Position numbers and translations under genes: made by a program
The notes under the pieces: generated by a model
Database searches by the model: none
What the model saw: the letters and a program-made list of their open reading frames with translations, nothing else
What the model was told of the DNA's origin: nothing
Part shown: positions 46,574 to 57,433 of the stretch, piece after piece
How the letters are laid out: every line of letters starts with the position of its first letter
How positions within the stretch are numbered: the stretch's first letter is position 1
NCBI GenBank assembly: GCA_920105625.2
Contig: OV050032.1
Span: 71,157,879-71,221,878 of the forward strand
DNA length: 64,000 bases
Source: Clusia tigrina
Taxonomy: Eukaryota; Arthropoda; Insecta; Diptera; Clusiidae
Direction of reading: 5' to 3'

Positions 46574-49414
46574 TTAAATGCTGTTTGCGCGTACCCGTAC
46601 TCGAAAATCTGGAGCTCGTCGCCTCTTTTGCTTCCAATATCGCTGGTGAGAGATCCAGATAAGACAGATCAATGTGATGAGCAAACTGATATATCCGATG
46701 CTGAACTGATGGACTTCTCGGCTCTTAAGCGGTAGATCCATTTGCTCATTGTTTTGCAATTGTTGCACATGTTCATGTAGGACTTGAATATCGTCCATCA
46801 GGTTGGACTGGTATTCTAATGAGTGTGTTGCAGCCATTATATAATCTGCGATCAACTCAGTTAGATTCACTTTCGATATGATCGTGCTGGTGACCTTTGA
46901 AACATATGTCCGATGTGCCATTATGGATGTATACTCATCTCTTATGGTGCATCCTTGTCTCAAGGTTAAGGTTCCTATTCCCTCCAGTAATTCTGTAAGG
47001 ATGTCTGAACCGCAGATGACGCTGATTGTACGAGCTGGCTGTGCGATGTAGATCCATGAGTTTTCTTTAAGTAATGGAATCCATTGAGGTGAGTCGTGTG
47101 TGCGATGAACCTTGCAGCTTTTTGGGTTTGGAGTTCGACATAATATTTCCATCTCACATAGTCGATTGGTTGATGTAATGCGATGTGTTGGATGTAATTG
47201 CTTGCATACATGCATATTAGAATTGAATGCAGTGCATGTTGACAATTCTCCTGCTGATAACGAATAATATTTGTCTCGATGTAGATTAGTGACTATATAC
47301 TCGATTGTCCTTTCCAACATGAAAATTCCAGTGCCTCCCATTATAGGTAGTCGAGTCACATGTACCAATTCGAATGGTTCTTGATTAGTTAATGGTAACT
47401 TAAGACGCACAATCATCTCAGTTGGCGTGATGCGTGCTTCCACAGAGATGAGTTTAAGGATCTCAATGGTATTCTTGCTGGGAACTTGTAACGGTGGTGG
47501 GAGATGGTCTTTGATTGCTCTCAGTTGTTGTTGCAGCTGAGACGGATACAGCAGAAGAGGATTGAGCTGTCCATGATGTGTGTCCGTCAGTACATCTAAA
47601 AAGAGCTCTTGATTTCGTTGGTAGTCCTGCATAGCCATAAGTACTCGACCGGAAATCGCATTAAACATTTCGGCTATTGCATGGTGGGATTGTGACTTTG
47701 TGAAGTTGTCCTGCTGGCTATATAAATATTTTATTTGCTTGTGTAGTTGTTGAATTTGATCGTCAGATTTCTTTAAAATATTGCTAGTGGAGTCAATTAC
47801 CGATGTTTGGTTTCGAATTAGGTGCAGAAGATGTTCTTCGTTGCGGGATATGCCGTTTATCGTTGCAGACATTTCTTTAGCATAGTTGGAGTCAAAAATT
47901 CCAAACAACGCATTAGAAAAGCTTCCAACAATTGCTAATGGAGCGTCTCGCCGTTGACGATGGATTTGTTCGTCGTATTGTAAGTACTCATCATCTTGTT
48001 GGATTAGCTGCCATTTAGTACGGAACTGGTCCACAGTTTTCTCACAATTAATTGTACCGCTTTGGATACGTGAACACGCTCGCTGCATTGCAGTTATTCC
48101 TTGCATTATGTTGTTGCGCTCAAGCCAGTATTGGGACATATTGTAATACACAACTATATTATAATCTGTTGTTGTTAAGTAAGTCAGACCCATTTTTTCG
48201 AAATAGAGTCCTGTTTGACTTCCGAAAGGTACCTTAGTAATGGGGTCATCACCTGCTACTAGAGCAATTAGAAAGCATATGCATAGCAACAATACTGACG
48301 AGGGTGACACAGATCGTCTTCGCTTAGCTGGTGTATGACTTAAGCCGTCTTTGAGATTTGTGGCTTCTTCTACTGGAGCTGGATGCTTATCAGGTTGTTC
48401 TACTGGATTACTTTCGGTAGACATGGGTAATGGCGCGAGTAAATGGACGCCTCTTCTGGTGAGGCCTGTTGAAGTTCGAATTTCCGCTACTCGCACTAGG
48501 CCGTCAGCACCAGGAAATGTTTGAGTTACTCGACCAAGCCGCCATTTAATAACTGGCAAGTTATCCTCCTTCATTAATACCATTGTACCAGGCTGTAAAT
48601 TATGACGCATGGTCTTCCATTTGTAGCAATGCTGGGGTTGGTTTAGATACTCCTTACTCCACCGACTCCAAAATTCCTGTTTCAACCTTGTGACTAAGTC
48701 CCATTGCTTCAGTAAATATATGTTCAGATTCTCAGTGGGCTGGTCGACAACACTTGTCAATGGTGCACCTGTTAAGAAGTGACCTGGAGTTAATTCTGCG
48801 TAATCGTGTGGATCATCTGACATAGGAGTCAGCGGCCGCGAGTTAAGAATGGCTTCTATTTCAACCATAACTGTCTCTAACTCTTCGTATGTTAATCGGG
48901 CATTGGACAAACTTTTGTAAAATAGATTCTTTGCCGATTTAACCGCTGCTTCCCATAAGCCGCCAAAATGTGGCGATCTAGCAGGTGCGAAATGAAACTC
49001 GATTCCCTTGTGTGCGCAGAATTTCATCAGCTGTGATTTGGTATCTACGTTGCGGATGATGTCCGCAAGCTGTCTCAATTGATTTCGTGCTCCTACGAAA
49101 TTAGTCGCGTTGTCACAATGAAGATGCCGACAGTTCCCTCTTCGGCTCACAAACCTCTTCAAGGCTCCGATAAAGGCGTTGGTCGTAAGGTTGCTTACCA
49201 CTTCAATGTGTACGGCCTTAGTTTCAAAGCAACAAAATATCGCCACATAACACTTTTGTGGCGTCTTTCCCCTTTGATTGTAATGAAATTTAAATGGCCC
49301 ACAAAAATCGACTCCAACGTGAATGAAAGGTTTATTTTGGTTGAACCCGCGATGCAGGTAACTGTCCCATGAGTTGCTGCAATGGCTTCGGCATAGCTTT
49401 AGTGCAAGATACAC
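46574..49414 (-). CDS. pol-env: integrase core, tail and complete env in one 946-codon frame, copy 6
   Basis: The longest open frame of the window. Residues about 27-330 are the integrase core (Asp36, Asp101, Glu155) and the DUF5641-like tail ending LLAPLP. The first 26 or so codons are out of phase. Counted from the Met at 48424, env is 616 residues: hydrophobic leader about 43-57, RQRR cleavage site 156-159 followed by a hydrophobic stretch, helical QQLHKQIKYLYSQQ region, several Cys, membrane anchor near 575-596 and basic tail. No stop separates integrase from env, so env would need processing from a polyprotein or a spliced or internal start. RT is absent in this copy. Confidence 0.82.
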   Translation of the reverse strand: MYLALKLCRSHCSNSWDSYLHRGFNQNKPFIHVGVDFCGPFKFHYNQRGKTPQKCYVAIFCCFETKAVHIEVVSNLTTNAFIGALKRFVSRRGNCRHLHCDNATNFVGARNQLRQLADIIRNVDTKSQLMKFCAHKGIEFHFAPARSPHFGGLWEAAVKSAKNLFYKSLSNARLTYEELETVMVEIEAILNSRPLTPMSDDPHDYAELTPGHFLTGAPLTSVVDQPTENLNIYLLKQWDLVTRLKQEFWSRWSKEYLNQPQHCYKWKTMRHNLQPGTMVLMKEDNLPVIKWRLGRVTQTFPGADGLVRVAEIRTSTGLTRRGVHLLAPLPMSTESNPVEQPDKHPAPVEEATNLKDGLSHTPAKRRRSVSPSSVLLLCICFLIALVAGDDPITKVPFGSQTGLYFEKMGLTYLTTTDYNIVVYYNMSQYWLERNNIMQGITAMQRACSRIQSGTINCEKTVDQFRTKWQLIQQDDEYLQYDEQIHRQRRDAPLAIVGSFSNALFGIFDSNYAKEMSATINGISRNEEHLLHLIRNQTSVIDSTSNILKKSDDQIQQLHKQIKYLYSQQDNFTKSQSHHAIAEMFNAISGRVLMAMQDYQRNQELFLDVLTDTHHGQLNPLLLYPSQLQQQLRAIKDHLPPPLQVPSKNTIEILKLISVEARITPTEMIVRLKLPLTNQEPFELVHVTRLPIMGGTGIFMLERTIEYIVTNLHRDKYYSLSAGELSTCTAFNSNMHVCKQLHPTHRITSTNRLCEMEILCRTPNPKSCKVHRTHDSPQWIPLLKENSWIYIAQPARTISVICGSDILTELLEGIGTLTLRQGCTIRDEYTSIMAHRTYVSKVTSTIISKVNLTELIADYIMAATHSLEYQSNLMDDIQVLHEHVQQLQNNEQMDLPLKSREVHQFSIGYISLLITLICLIWISHQRYWKQKRRRAPDFRVRVRANSI

Positions 49415-49838
49415 AGTTTTTCACGATTGATCTGGCTATTGTTTTCGCATTAACCGGCCAATAAGCTTCCCGTGTCGCTGCTACTAGACCTGCTGGGCCA
49501 ACATGCTTGTTATCAGTGTGGATGTGTGTCATCAATATTTTAGTGATATCACTCCGATATGGCAATAGGGCTTGATATTTTGCTTCATGTGGTAGGGCTG
49601 AATTTGCTAATCGTCCTCCTACCCGCATAATGTCGTCTTTATCCAGAAATAGTGTAAGATCACCCATCCCTCTTCCAACTGGTTTGTTGTGCTTGAGAAG
49701 TTTATATTCTGAGTAGCACCTTTAATTTCTTCTGCGTCGAGGTCGATGGATGTTTGAACTGGCACATTACGACAATTTTTAATGAGTCGAAGTGCATATG
49801 CGGTGACTCTTTGAAGATGTGTCCATCAATTTCGATGG
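49332..49838 (-). pseudogene. pol: integrase zinc-finger segment, copy 6
   Basis: The HHCC finger frame (49332-49667) ends at the linker T insertion shared with copies 3 and 4. Upstream, a 40-bp deletion (tatattctgagtagc) removes part of the linker between RNase H and integrase and shifts the frame; the same deletion is found in copy 7. Confidence 0.78.
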
Positions 49839-51359
49839 TCAATCATTGAAGTAAACGACGGAATCTGTGACGTAGTCAGACATACCTGTCTCTTCTTTCG
49901 AGTCTCCAAGAGGGCTTGCGTTATCAACGAAAGGCAAGCGCACAACGAACTGTCCGTTCGCTGCTCGACACACCGTTTGGTTGAAAAATGCTTCGCAATT
50001 TCTTTCTATCGCTGTTAGCGGCGGGCTGTTGGTGTCAAATTCTTCTAGCTGCCAGAAACGCTCGAGCTGTTGGGTTAATGATTCATGTTCATTCGTAACT
50101 CCAATACCGCAGAACGTAGTCTCAGCTGTTGATGGATCTGTGATGTGTCCACCAAGCACCCATCCGAACACGGTGTTTTGCAATATGGTGAGTCCGGTTC
50201 CCAATTTGATTTGGCCGAGTACTAGCAATTCCAGATAACATTCGTTGCCTATAAGAATGTCAATTGGGCCTGATTGATTAAACTGCGGATCAGCCAATTG
50301 AATATTTTTAGGAATAGGCCAGGCTGTTACGTCGAAACTCTGTGTTGGCAGTGGATGTGTAATTTTTGGCAGTATGACAACTTCAATTCGGGCTGAGTAA
50401 CTAGTCAATCGTGACTCAAGTTTAATGTTGGCTCGGTGAGTAGCGCGTTGTTGAATTTCCCCAATTCCATCAAAGTATTGCGGATTGTATTGTGTTGGTA
50501 ATCCGAGCTTCTTTGCCAACCTGTCCGTAATGTAGTTTGTCTGCGAATCGCCGTCCAAAATTGCACGGCATTGAAATTCATTGCCACGGAAGTCATTGAC
50601 TTTTAAGACGACAGTGCTCAACAGCACATGTTTCACGCCCGCACGATTGACCGGGGACACTAATGAAGTGGTGAGTTGTTTTTCTATGGCACTGGTATAG
50701 CTATGTAACTCCACGGTAGGCTCACTTACGAATGTTGTGAGTGTCTGAGATGACCCTTGACTGGACTGACCCGAGTTATTGGATGGGCCCTTAGCTAGCT
50801 GTTGATCAAAATGCACTAATGAGTTGTGCTTCTTGTTGCATTTGGTGCATCCTCTCATTGAACAAGTTTTCGATGTATGGCCATTTTTCATACAATTCGC
50901 ACATAACTTGTGTTGTTTAATTATATCAAAACGCTGATGCGGCGTTTTCGCCAAGAATTGTGCGCATGCAAAAAGTTGGTGATTGCCTTTGCATACGAGG
51001 CAGCCCGTTGCGGCCTTGGTTGCTGAGAATAGCGTTGAATGATACTTCGCGTTTGTCGATTTATTGTTGATAATTTTGTGTTGTGGTTCTCGGTCTTCAC
51101 ATGATTGAAAACGTTTTTCTAAGAATTTCAATAGGCGGTCAATGGGTTGGAACTCCTGAGGCTGATCTAGCGTCAGTTCATACTCGGATCTTGACGTTTT
51201 ATCTAACTTCTGCGATAAAAGATACTCCAAAATTGTGTGGAAGCTATCTACGGGAACTCCTTGGCTTTTTAACGCGTAAATGCATTCCTTGGCTGCATCG
51301 TGTACAGTTCTAAGCGTTGAGCCCATTTCACTGCTAGCATTCTTTATATTAAACAGCAC
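49839..51359 (-). pseudogene. gag-pol: Gag C terminus and aspartic protease, copy 6, fused past an RT deletion
   Basis: Knuckles and protease are open for 506 codons. The protease motif is ILDGDSQTNYI, with the second Gly changed to Asp, a private change that probably disables the active-site loop. The last 18 or so codons (EETGMSDYV...) are RNase H-end DNA read out of phase, brought in by the 1.6-kb deletion of RT and RNase H. Confidence 0.82.
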
Positions 51360-52323
51360 AAGATTTGCCAGGCTGCGTCATAGTTTTCCTCGCATGCTGG
51401 CAAGTGACCGATGAGTGCTTTAGCTTCTCCGGTTACGTTGGCAGCCAAGTAAAACATTTTTTGTGTGTTGCTTATTGGCTGAGTATGTATCATCTTAACA
51501 TACAAATCTCGAAATGGTATCCACGTTGAATAGCTACCGTTAAAAACTGGCAAGGTAACTTTAGGCAAATGCACATTTAATGCCTGTGGTATGGTGTGGA
51601 TTGGCGTGGAGTTGCTCGGTGTACTGACTGGAATATGTTGTCGTAACTTAATGAGTACGTTTTGAAACGCATCTTCGATCTCGTAGAATTTTTCCGCATC
51701 ATAACCATCAATTTCCGCCAGGTTTGTTCGTTGCCATATCCATTGGTTATTTTGCACCAGATTATCGTTGTAACGTATCAATAGTTTTGTTTTGATATCA
51801 TAGTACACTGGTGGATGTGACTGATCAGTTTCCGAGTGCACATCCCCAATGACTCGAGAAATTGCACGCGCCAACGCCTTTTGCAGCCGTACTAGGGCTA
51901 AGAGTCCATCGCCTTCCTGATGGCTGGTTCGCGGTGTGCTGTCCTTGCGGTTAGAGCCTCCTTGATGGACGTGGAAGGGAACTTCAAGTTGCAAGGCGTT
52001 TTACGCTTTTCTCCTTCCTCATTGATGATGTGCTGTAATTTGGTGAACAGCCAGTCGTAGAGGTTTGCTACGTTGCCTATATAATCCTGTTTGAAGTACT
52101 CATGATTAACTTCGTCTAGCTCGAGTACGAGATGATGTTGATGTTCGAATGTAGACCATGCCTCCTTCAGAGTCTTCATGCGTTTACTGGCATATTCGAT
52201 GGTTTTACGGTCTTGTGTGTCCTTTTTAAAGTTGCTCACCAGTTGCTCTATTGCCGAGCCCACTTCATACTGTGCCCTGGTCAACTTGTAAAACTGCTCA
52301 ATTGTTTCTTGGTGATGCGCCAT
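51344..52323 (-). pseudogene. gag: Gag N terminus and core, copy 6
   Basis: Full-length N-terminal segment (51898-52323, MAHHQETIEQFYKL, with LDKL changed) and core (51344-51994, LPVFNGSYSTW with Asp to Asn). The internal frame break and the ILCCLI end are the shared ones. Confidence 0.82.
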
Positions 52324-52389
52324 CCTTCAGAATCTCGCCTTGTGGTAAACAGGCGATCGTGAGTTCTTATCTCGCCGGGGCCTCCAAAA

Positions 52390-52892
52390 TGTTTCTATAC
52401 CGATTAGTTGGTTTACTAATCGGTTGCCGATTCCTTGGGTGCAATACCGAAGGATCGTGATGATGACTTCAAGTGCAATACTGAAGTCTGATATCTCTTT
52501 GGGTACAGTACCGAAAGAGTGTTGTGGTTAATCAAGTATTAATTTTTAATTAACCTTGTGGTTGAAAGTGGCGACAAAGAAAACACTGTTGAATGGTTGA
52601 CTTCAAAAGTATATCTCAATTTTTATTTATAAATTGATAGAATTTATATTATAATTTTGATTATGCTACAGAAATAAATATATTTGTGGTATCTGCAATT
52701 ATGTGCAAGGCACCAGCGTTTGTGCGTACGTAGGGCAAATTAATACTTTAGCCCGCACGTGTACGGAAATGCTGATGAGGCTTCACACGCTGTATATCCG
52801 TTCATCGGGTGTACTGCTTATTCTGCGTTCATGAGCAGGCATTGGTGATGGGAATTGCTGATTGGAGTTTTGCGTTGGAGCAGGTACAAACA
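52390..52892 (-). repeat. LTR G, shared between copies 6 and 7
   Basis: A 503-bp LTR. Private changes: aatttttaattaacc near 52545, aaattgatag near 52630, ggtatctgc near 52688 and catgagcagg near 52830. Confidence 0.95.
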
Positions 52893-52927
52893 TCCTCCCG
52901 CCTGTTGAGCATATTCTCAACTTCGAA

Positions 52928-54778
52928 TTAAATGCTGTTTGCGCGTACCCGTACTCGAAAATCTGGAGCTCGTCGCCTCTTTTGCTTCGAATATCGCTGG
53001 TAAGAGATCCAGATAAGACAGATCAATGTGATGAGCAAACTGATATATGCGATGCTGAACTGATGGACTTCTCGGCTCTTAAGCGTTAGATCCATTTGCT
53101 CATTGTTTTGCAATTGTTGCACATGTTCATGTAGGACTTGAATATCGTCCGTCAGGTTGGATTGGTATTCTAATGAGTGTGTTGCAGCCATTATATAATC
53201 TGCGATCAACTCAGTTAGATTCACTTTCGATATGATCGTGCTGGTGACCTTTGAAACATATGTCCGATGTGCCATTGTGGTTGTATACTCATCTCTTATG
53301 GTGCATCCTTGTCTCAAGGTTAAGGTTCCTATTCCCTCCAGTAATTCTGTAAGGATGTCTGAACCGCAGATGACGCTGATTGTACGAGCTGGCTGTGCGA
53401 TTTAGATCCATGAGTTTTCTTTAAGTAATGGAATCCATTGAGGTGAGTCGTTTGTGCGATGAACCTTGCAGCTTTTTGGGTTTGGAGTTTGACATAATAT
53501 TTCCATCTCACATAGTCGATTGGTTGATGTAATGCGATGTGTTGGATGTAATTGCTTGCATACATGCAAATTAGAATTGAATGCAGTGCATGTTGACAAT
53601 TCTCCTGCTGATAACGAATAATATTTGTCTCGATGTAGATTAGTGACTATATACTCGATTGTCCCTTCCAACATGAAAATTCCAGTGCCTCCCAATATAG
53701 GTAGTCGAGTCACATGTACCAATTCGAATGGTTCTTGATTACTTAATGGTAACTTAAGACGCACAATCATCTCAGTTGGCGTGATGCGTGCTTCCACAGA
53801 GATGAGTTTAAGGATCTCAATGGTATTCTTGCTGGGAACTTGTAACGTTGGTGGGAGATGGTATTTGATTGCTCTCAGTTGTTGTTGCAGCTGAGACGGA
53901 TACAGCAAAAGAGGATTGAGCTGTCCATGATGTGTGTCCGTCAGTACATCTAAAAAGAGCTCTTGATTTGGTTGGTAGTCCTGCATAGCCATAAGTACTC
54001 GACCGGACATCGCATTAAACATTTCGGCTATTGCATGGTGGGATTCTGACTTTGTGAAGTTGTCCTGCTGGCTATATAAATATTTTATTTGCTTGTGTAG
54101 TTGTTGAATTTGATCGTCAGATTTCTTTAAAATATTGCTAGTGGAGTCAATTACCGATATTTGGTTTCGAATTAGGTGCAGAAGATGTTCTTCGTTGCGG
54201 GATATGCCGTTTATCGTTGCAGACATTTCTTTAGCATAGTTGGAGTCCAAAATTCCAAACAACGCATTAGACAAGCTTCCAACAATTGCTAATGGAGCGT
54301 CTCGCCGTTGACGATGGATTTGTTCGTCGTATTGTAAGCACTCATCATCTTGTTGGATTAGCTGCCATTTAGTACGGAACTGGTCCACTGTTTTCTCACA
54401 ATTAATTGTACCGCTTTGGATACGTGAACACGCTCGCTGCATTGCAGTTATTCCTTGCATTATGTTGTTGCGCTCAAGCCAGTATTGGGACATATTGTAA
54501 TACACAACTATATTCCAATCTGTTCTTGTTAAGTAAGTCAGACCCATTTTTTCGAAATAGAGTCCTGTTTGACTTCCGAAAGGTACCTTAGTAATGGGGT
54601 CATCACCTGCTACTAGAGCAATTAGAAAGCATATGCATAGCAACAATACTGACGAGGGTGACACAGATCGTCTTCGCTTAGCTGGTGTATGACTTATGCC
54701 GTCTTTGAGATTTGTGGATTCTTCTACTGGAGCTGGATGCTTATCAGGTTGTTCCACTGGATTACTTTCGGTAGACAT
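52928..54778 (-). pseudogene. env: envelope glycoprotein, copy 7 (single nonsense codon)
   Basis: Leader, RQRR site, fusion-peptide-like stretch, ectodomain and membrane anchor are all in one frame. A TAA at 53402-53404, replacing the Tyr codon of SWIYIAQP, cuts off the last part (52928-53401) with the anchor. Sequence variants (YQPNQELF, NLHVC) match copy 3 rather than the neighbour copy 6. Confidence 0.85.
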
Positions 54779-55516
54779 GGGTAATGGCGCGAGTAAATGG
54801 ACGCCTCTTCTGGTGAGGCCTGTTGAAGTTCGAATTTCCGCTACTCGCACTAGGCCGTCAGCACCAGGGAATGTTTGAGTTACTCGACCAAGCCGCCATT
54901 TAATAACTGGCAAGTTATCCTCCTTCATTAATACCATTGTACCAGGCTGTAAATTACGACGCATGGTCTTCCATTTGTAGCGATGCTGGAGTTGGTTTAG
55001 ATACTCCTTACTCCACCGACTCCAAAATTCCTGTTTCAACCTTGTGACTAAGTCCCATTGCTTCAGTAAATTTATGTTCAGATTCTCAGTGGGCTGGTCG
55101 ACAACACTTGTCAATGGTGCACCTGTTAAGAAGTGACCTGGAGTTAATTCTGCGTAATCGTGTGGATCATCTGACATAGGAGTCAGCGGCCGCGAGTTAA
55201 GAATGGCTTCTATTTCAACCATAACTGTCTCTAACTCTTCGTATTTTAATCGGGCATTGGACAAACTTTTGTAAAATAGATTCTTTGCCGATTTAACCGC
55301 TGCTTCCCATAAGCCGCCAAAATGTGGCGATCTAGCAGGTGCGAAATGAAACTCGATTCCCTTGTGTGCGCAGAATTTCATCAGTTGTGATTTGGTATCT
55401 ACGTTGTGGATGATGTCCGCAATCTGTCTCAATTGATTTCGTGCTCCTACGAAATTAGTCGCGTTGTCACAATGAAGATGCCGACAGTTCCCTCTTCGGC
55501 TCACAAACCTCTTCAA
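54779..55516 (-). pseudogene. pol: integrase core and tail, copy 7
   Basis: The second Asp and Glu of the DDE triad and the DUF5641-like tail are open and continue into env. The frame begins at KRFVSRRGN because about 8 bp are missing near 55535 (gataaaggcgtaaggttg for gataaaggcgttggtcgtaaggttg), separating it from the part with the first Asp. Confidence 0.82.
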
Positions 55517-56013
55517 GCCTCCGATAAAGGCGTAAGGTTGCTTACCACTTCAATGTGTACGGCCTTAGTTGCAAAGCAACAAAATATCGCCACATAACAC
55601 TTTTGTGGCGTCTTTCCCCTTTGATTGTAATGAAATTTAAATGGCCCACAAAAATCGACTCCAGCGTGAATGAAAGGTTTATTTGGTTGAACCCGCGATG
55701 CAGGTAACTGTCCCATGAGTTGCTGCAATAACTTCGGCATAGCTTTAGTGCAAGATACACAGTTTTTCACGATTGATCTGGCTATTGTTTTCGCATTAAC
55801 CGGCCAATAAGCTTCCCGTGTCGCTGCTACTAGACCTGCTGGGCCAACATGCTTGTTATCAATGTGGATGTGTGTAATCAATATTTTAGTGATATCACTC
55901 CGATATGGCAATAGGGCTTGATATTTTGCTTCATGTGGTAGGGCTGAATTTGCTAATCGTCCTCCTACCCGCATAATGTCGTCTTTATCCAGAAATAGTG
56001 TAAGATCACCCAT
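55513..56013 (-). pseudogene. pol: integrase zinc finger and first core motif, copy 7
   Basis: HHCC finger (HIHIDNKH, NCVSC), an unshifted linker (VQPNKPF) and the first catalytic Asp (GVDFCGPF) in one frame, ending at the small deletion near 55535. The upstream link to RNase H is destroyed by the 40-bp deletion near 56055. Confidence 0.8.
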
Positions 56014-56171
56014 CCCTCTTCCAACTGGTTTGTTGTGCTTGAGAAGTTTATATTCTGAGTAGCACCTTTAATTTCTTCTGCGTCGAGGTCGATGGATGTT
56101 TGAACTGGCACATTACGACAATTTTTAATGAATCGAAGTGCATATGCGGTGACTCTTTGAAGATGTGTCCA

Positions 56172-57433
56172 TCAATTTCGATAGTCAATCATTGAAGTAA
56201 ACGACGGAATCTGTGACGTAGTAAGACATACCTGTCTCTTCTCTAATTCTGTGGTTGCATTGGCTGATGCCGCTGGCCACGATGACGGTGGTCCGTATAG
56301 AAACAGTGGTATATAAAACCACATGCCTTGTTGTTGGAATTGACCCGGGTTGATGCCTCGTGAGATCATGTCTGCCGGGGTTTTGTCTGTAGGTACGTGA
56401 CGCCATTGTTGCTTCACCGTTACTTCTTGTATAGCTGCCACTAAATTTGCCACAAAGGTGTGATAGTAAGACGAACTGGCAGAGATCCAGGCTAGCGTCA
56501 CTTCAGAGTCAGACCACAGAAAGCATTCGCCTGTCCATTGTAAAATATGTTTTACCCTGTCCAATAACTGGGCTGCTAACCGTGCAGCACAGAGCTCCAG
56601 CCGAGGGAGCGTTTGTTGTTTTGGTGGTGTAGTCTTTGATCTAGAACACAACAGCTGAACGCTCACAGATCCATCTGTTTTTATCGACCTTGCATAAATA
56701 ACAGCGCCATAGGCCTGCTCGGATGCATCGGCAAAAGCGTGTAATTCTCTCTGATGCACATTGTCCTTTGTGGTTGGAAATACGTAGCGTGAAATTTGCA
56801 AGTTCTCAAGTTCCTGGATGTTTTCTCTAAACTGGCTCCAGAAGGTATGCAAGTCCATAGGGAGTGCTTCGTCCCAGCTTAATTTTAGACGCCACAGCGA
56901 TTTCATGAATATACAGCGATACATGAAACAACTGGTGACAAAAAACCTATTGCGTCGAAAATATGCGCGATGTCCGACAGTACTTGGCGTTTCGTTATTT
57001 TGGCTGTTGTGCTCCATTTGGTCCTTATTAGGAAGTAATCAGTCCCAGGTTGCCACGTTAAACCAAGCTTTGTGATGATAAATTTATCGTTGTCAAAATT
57101 CAATTGGATTGCTCGATCCTCTGTGTTGATGTTCGTTAACAGTGTTTTATTACTCGCACACCATTTCCTCAACTTAAAACCTGCTGACTTGGTGAGGGAG
57201 TTCAATTCCTCCTGCACGCGCAAGGCTTCTGCTAATGTGTCGGCTCCACTCATAACATCGTCCACATAAAAATCTCGTTGTAAGCATCTGGAGCCGTGTG
57301 GATATTGTGTGCCATGTTCCTTGGCTAATATGCGTAGACATTTTATCGCCAAATATGGTGCCGATGTGACTCCATAAGTCACTGTGTTTAATTGGTAACT
57401 TTTCAGAGGTTCGCTTGGCGTGTTCCTCCACAA
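56172..57433 (-). pseudogene. pol: RT palm and RNase H, copy 7
   Basis: The palm with YVDD (56903-57433) and RNase H (56172-57017; FADAS, LPRLELCAARL and LWSDSEV all present) are separated by a small rearrangement near 56912 (gaatatacagcgatacatg for gaatatttttgcacatg). The C-terminal end is the TGA shared with copies 1, 4 and 6. Confidence 0.82.

Larger units (their letters stand above)
46539..52389 (-). mobile_element. BEL/Pao copy 6, internal region lacking RT and RNase H
   Basis: At 5851 bp, this copy lacks about 1.6 kb: the junction at about 49896 joins RNase H C-terminal codons to the end of the protease region. A 40-bp deletion near 49710 in the integrase N-terminal part is shared with copy 7. 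Env is completely open, the only copy for which that is true. Confidence 0.94.

Noticed and set aside
46574..49414. Copy 6 env as an active, selected host gene
   Set aside because: The frame is open, but it lies inside a decayed array with a truncated LTR on one side, and open env sequence can persist by recency or conversion. No independent promoter or conservation evidence is available here.
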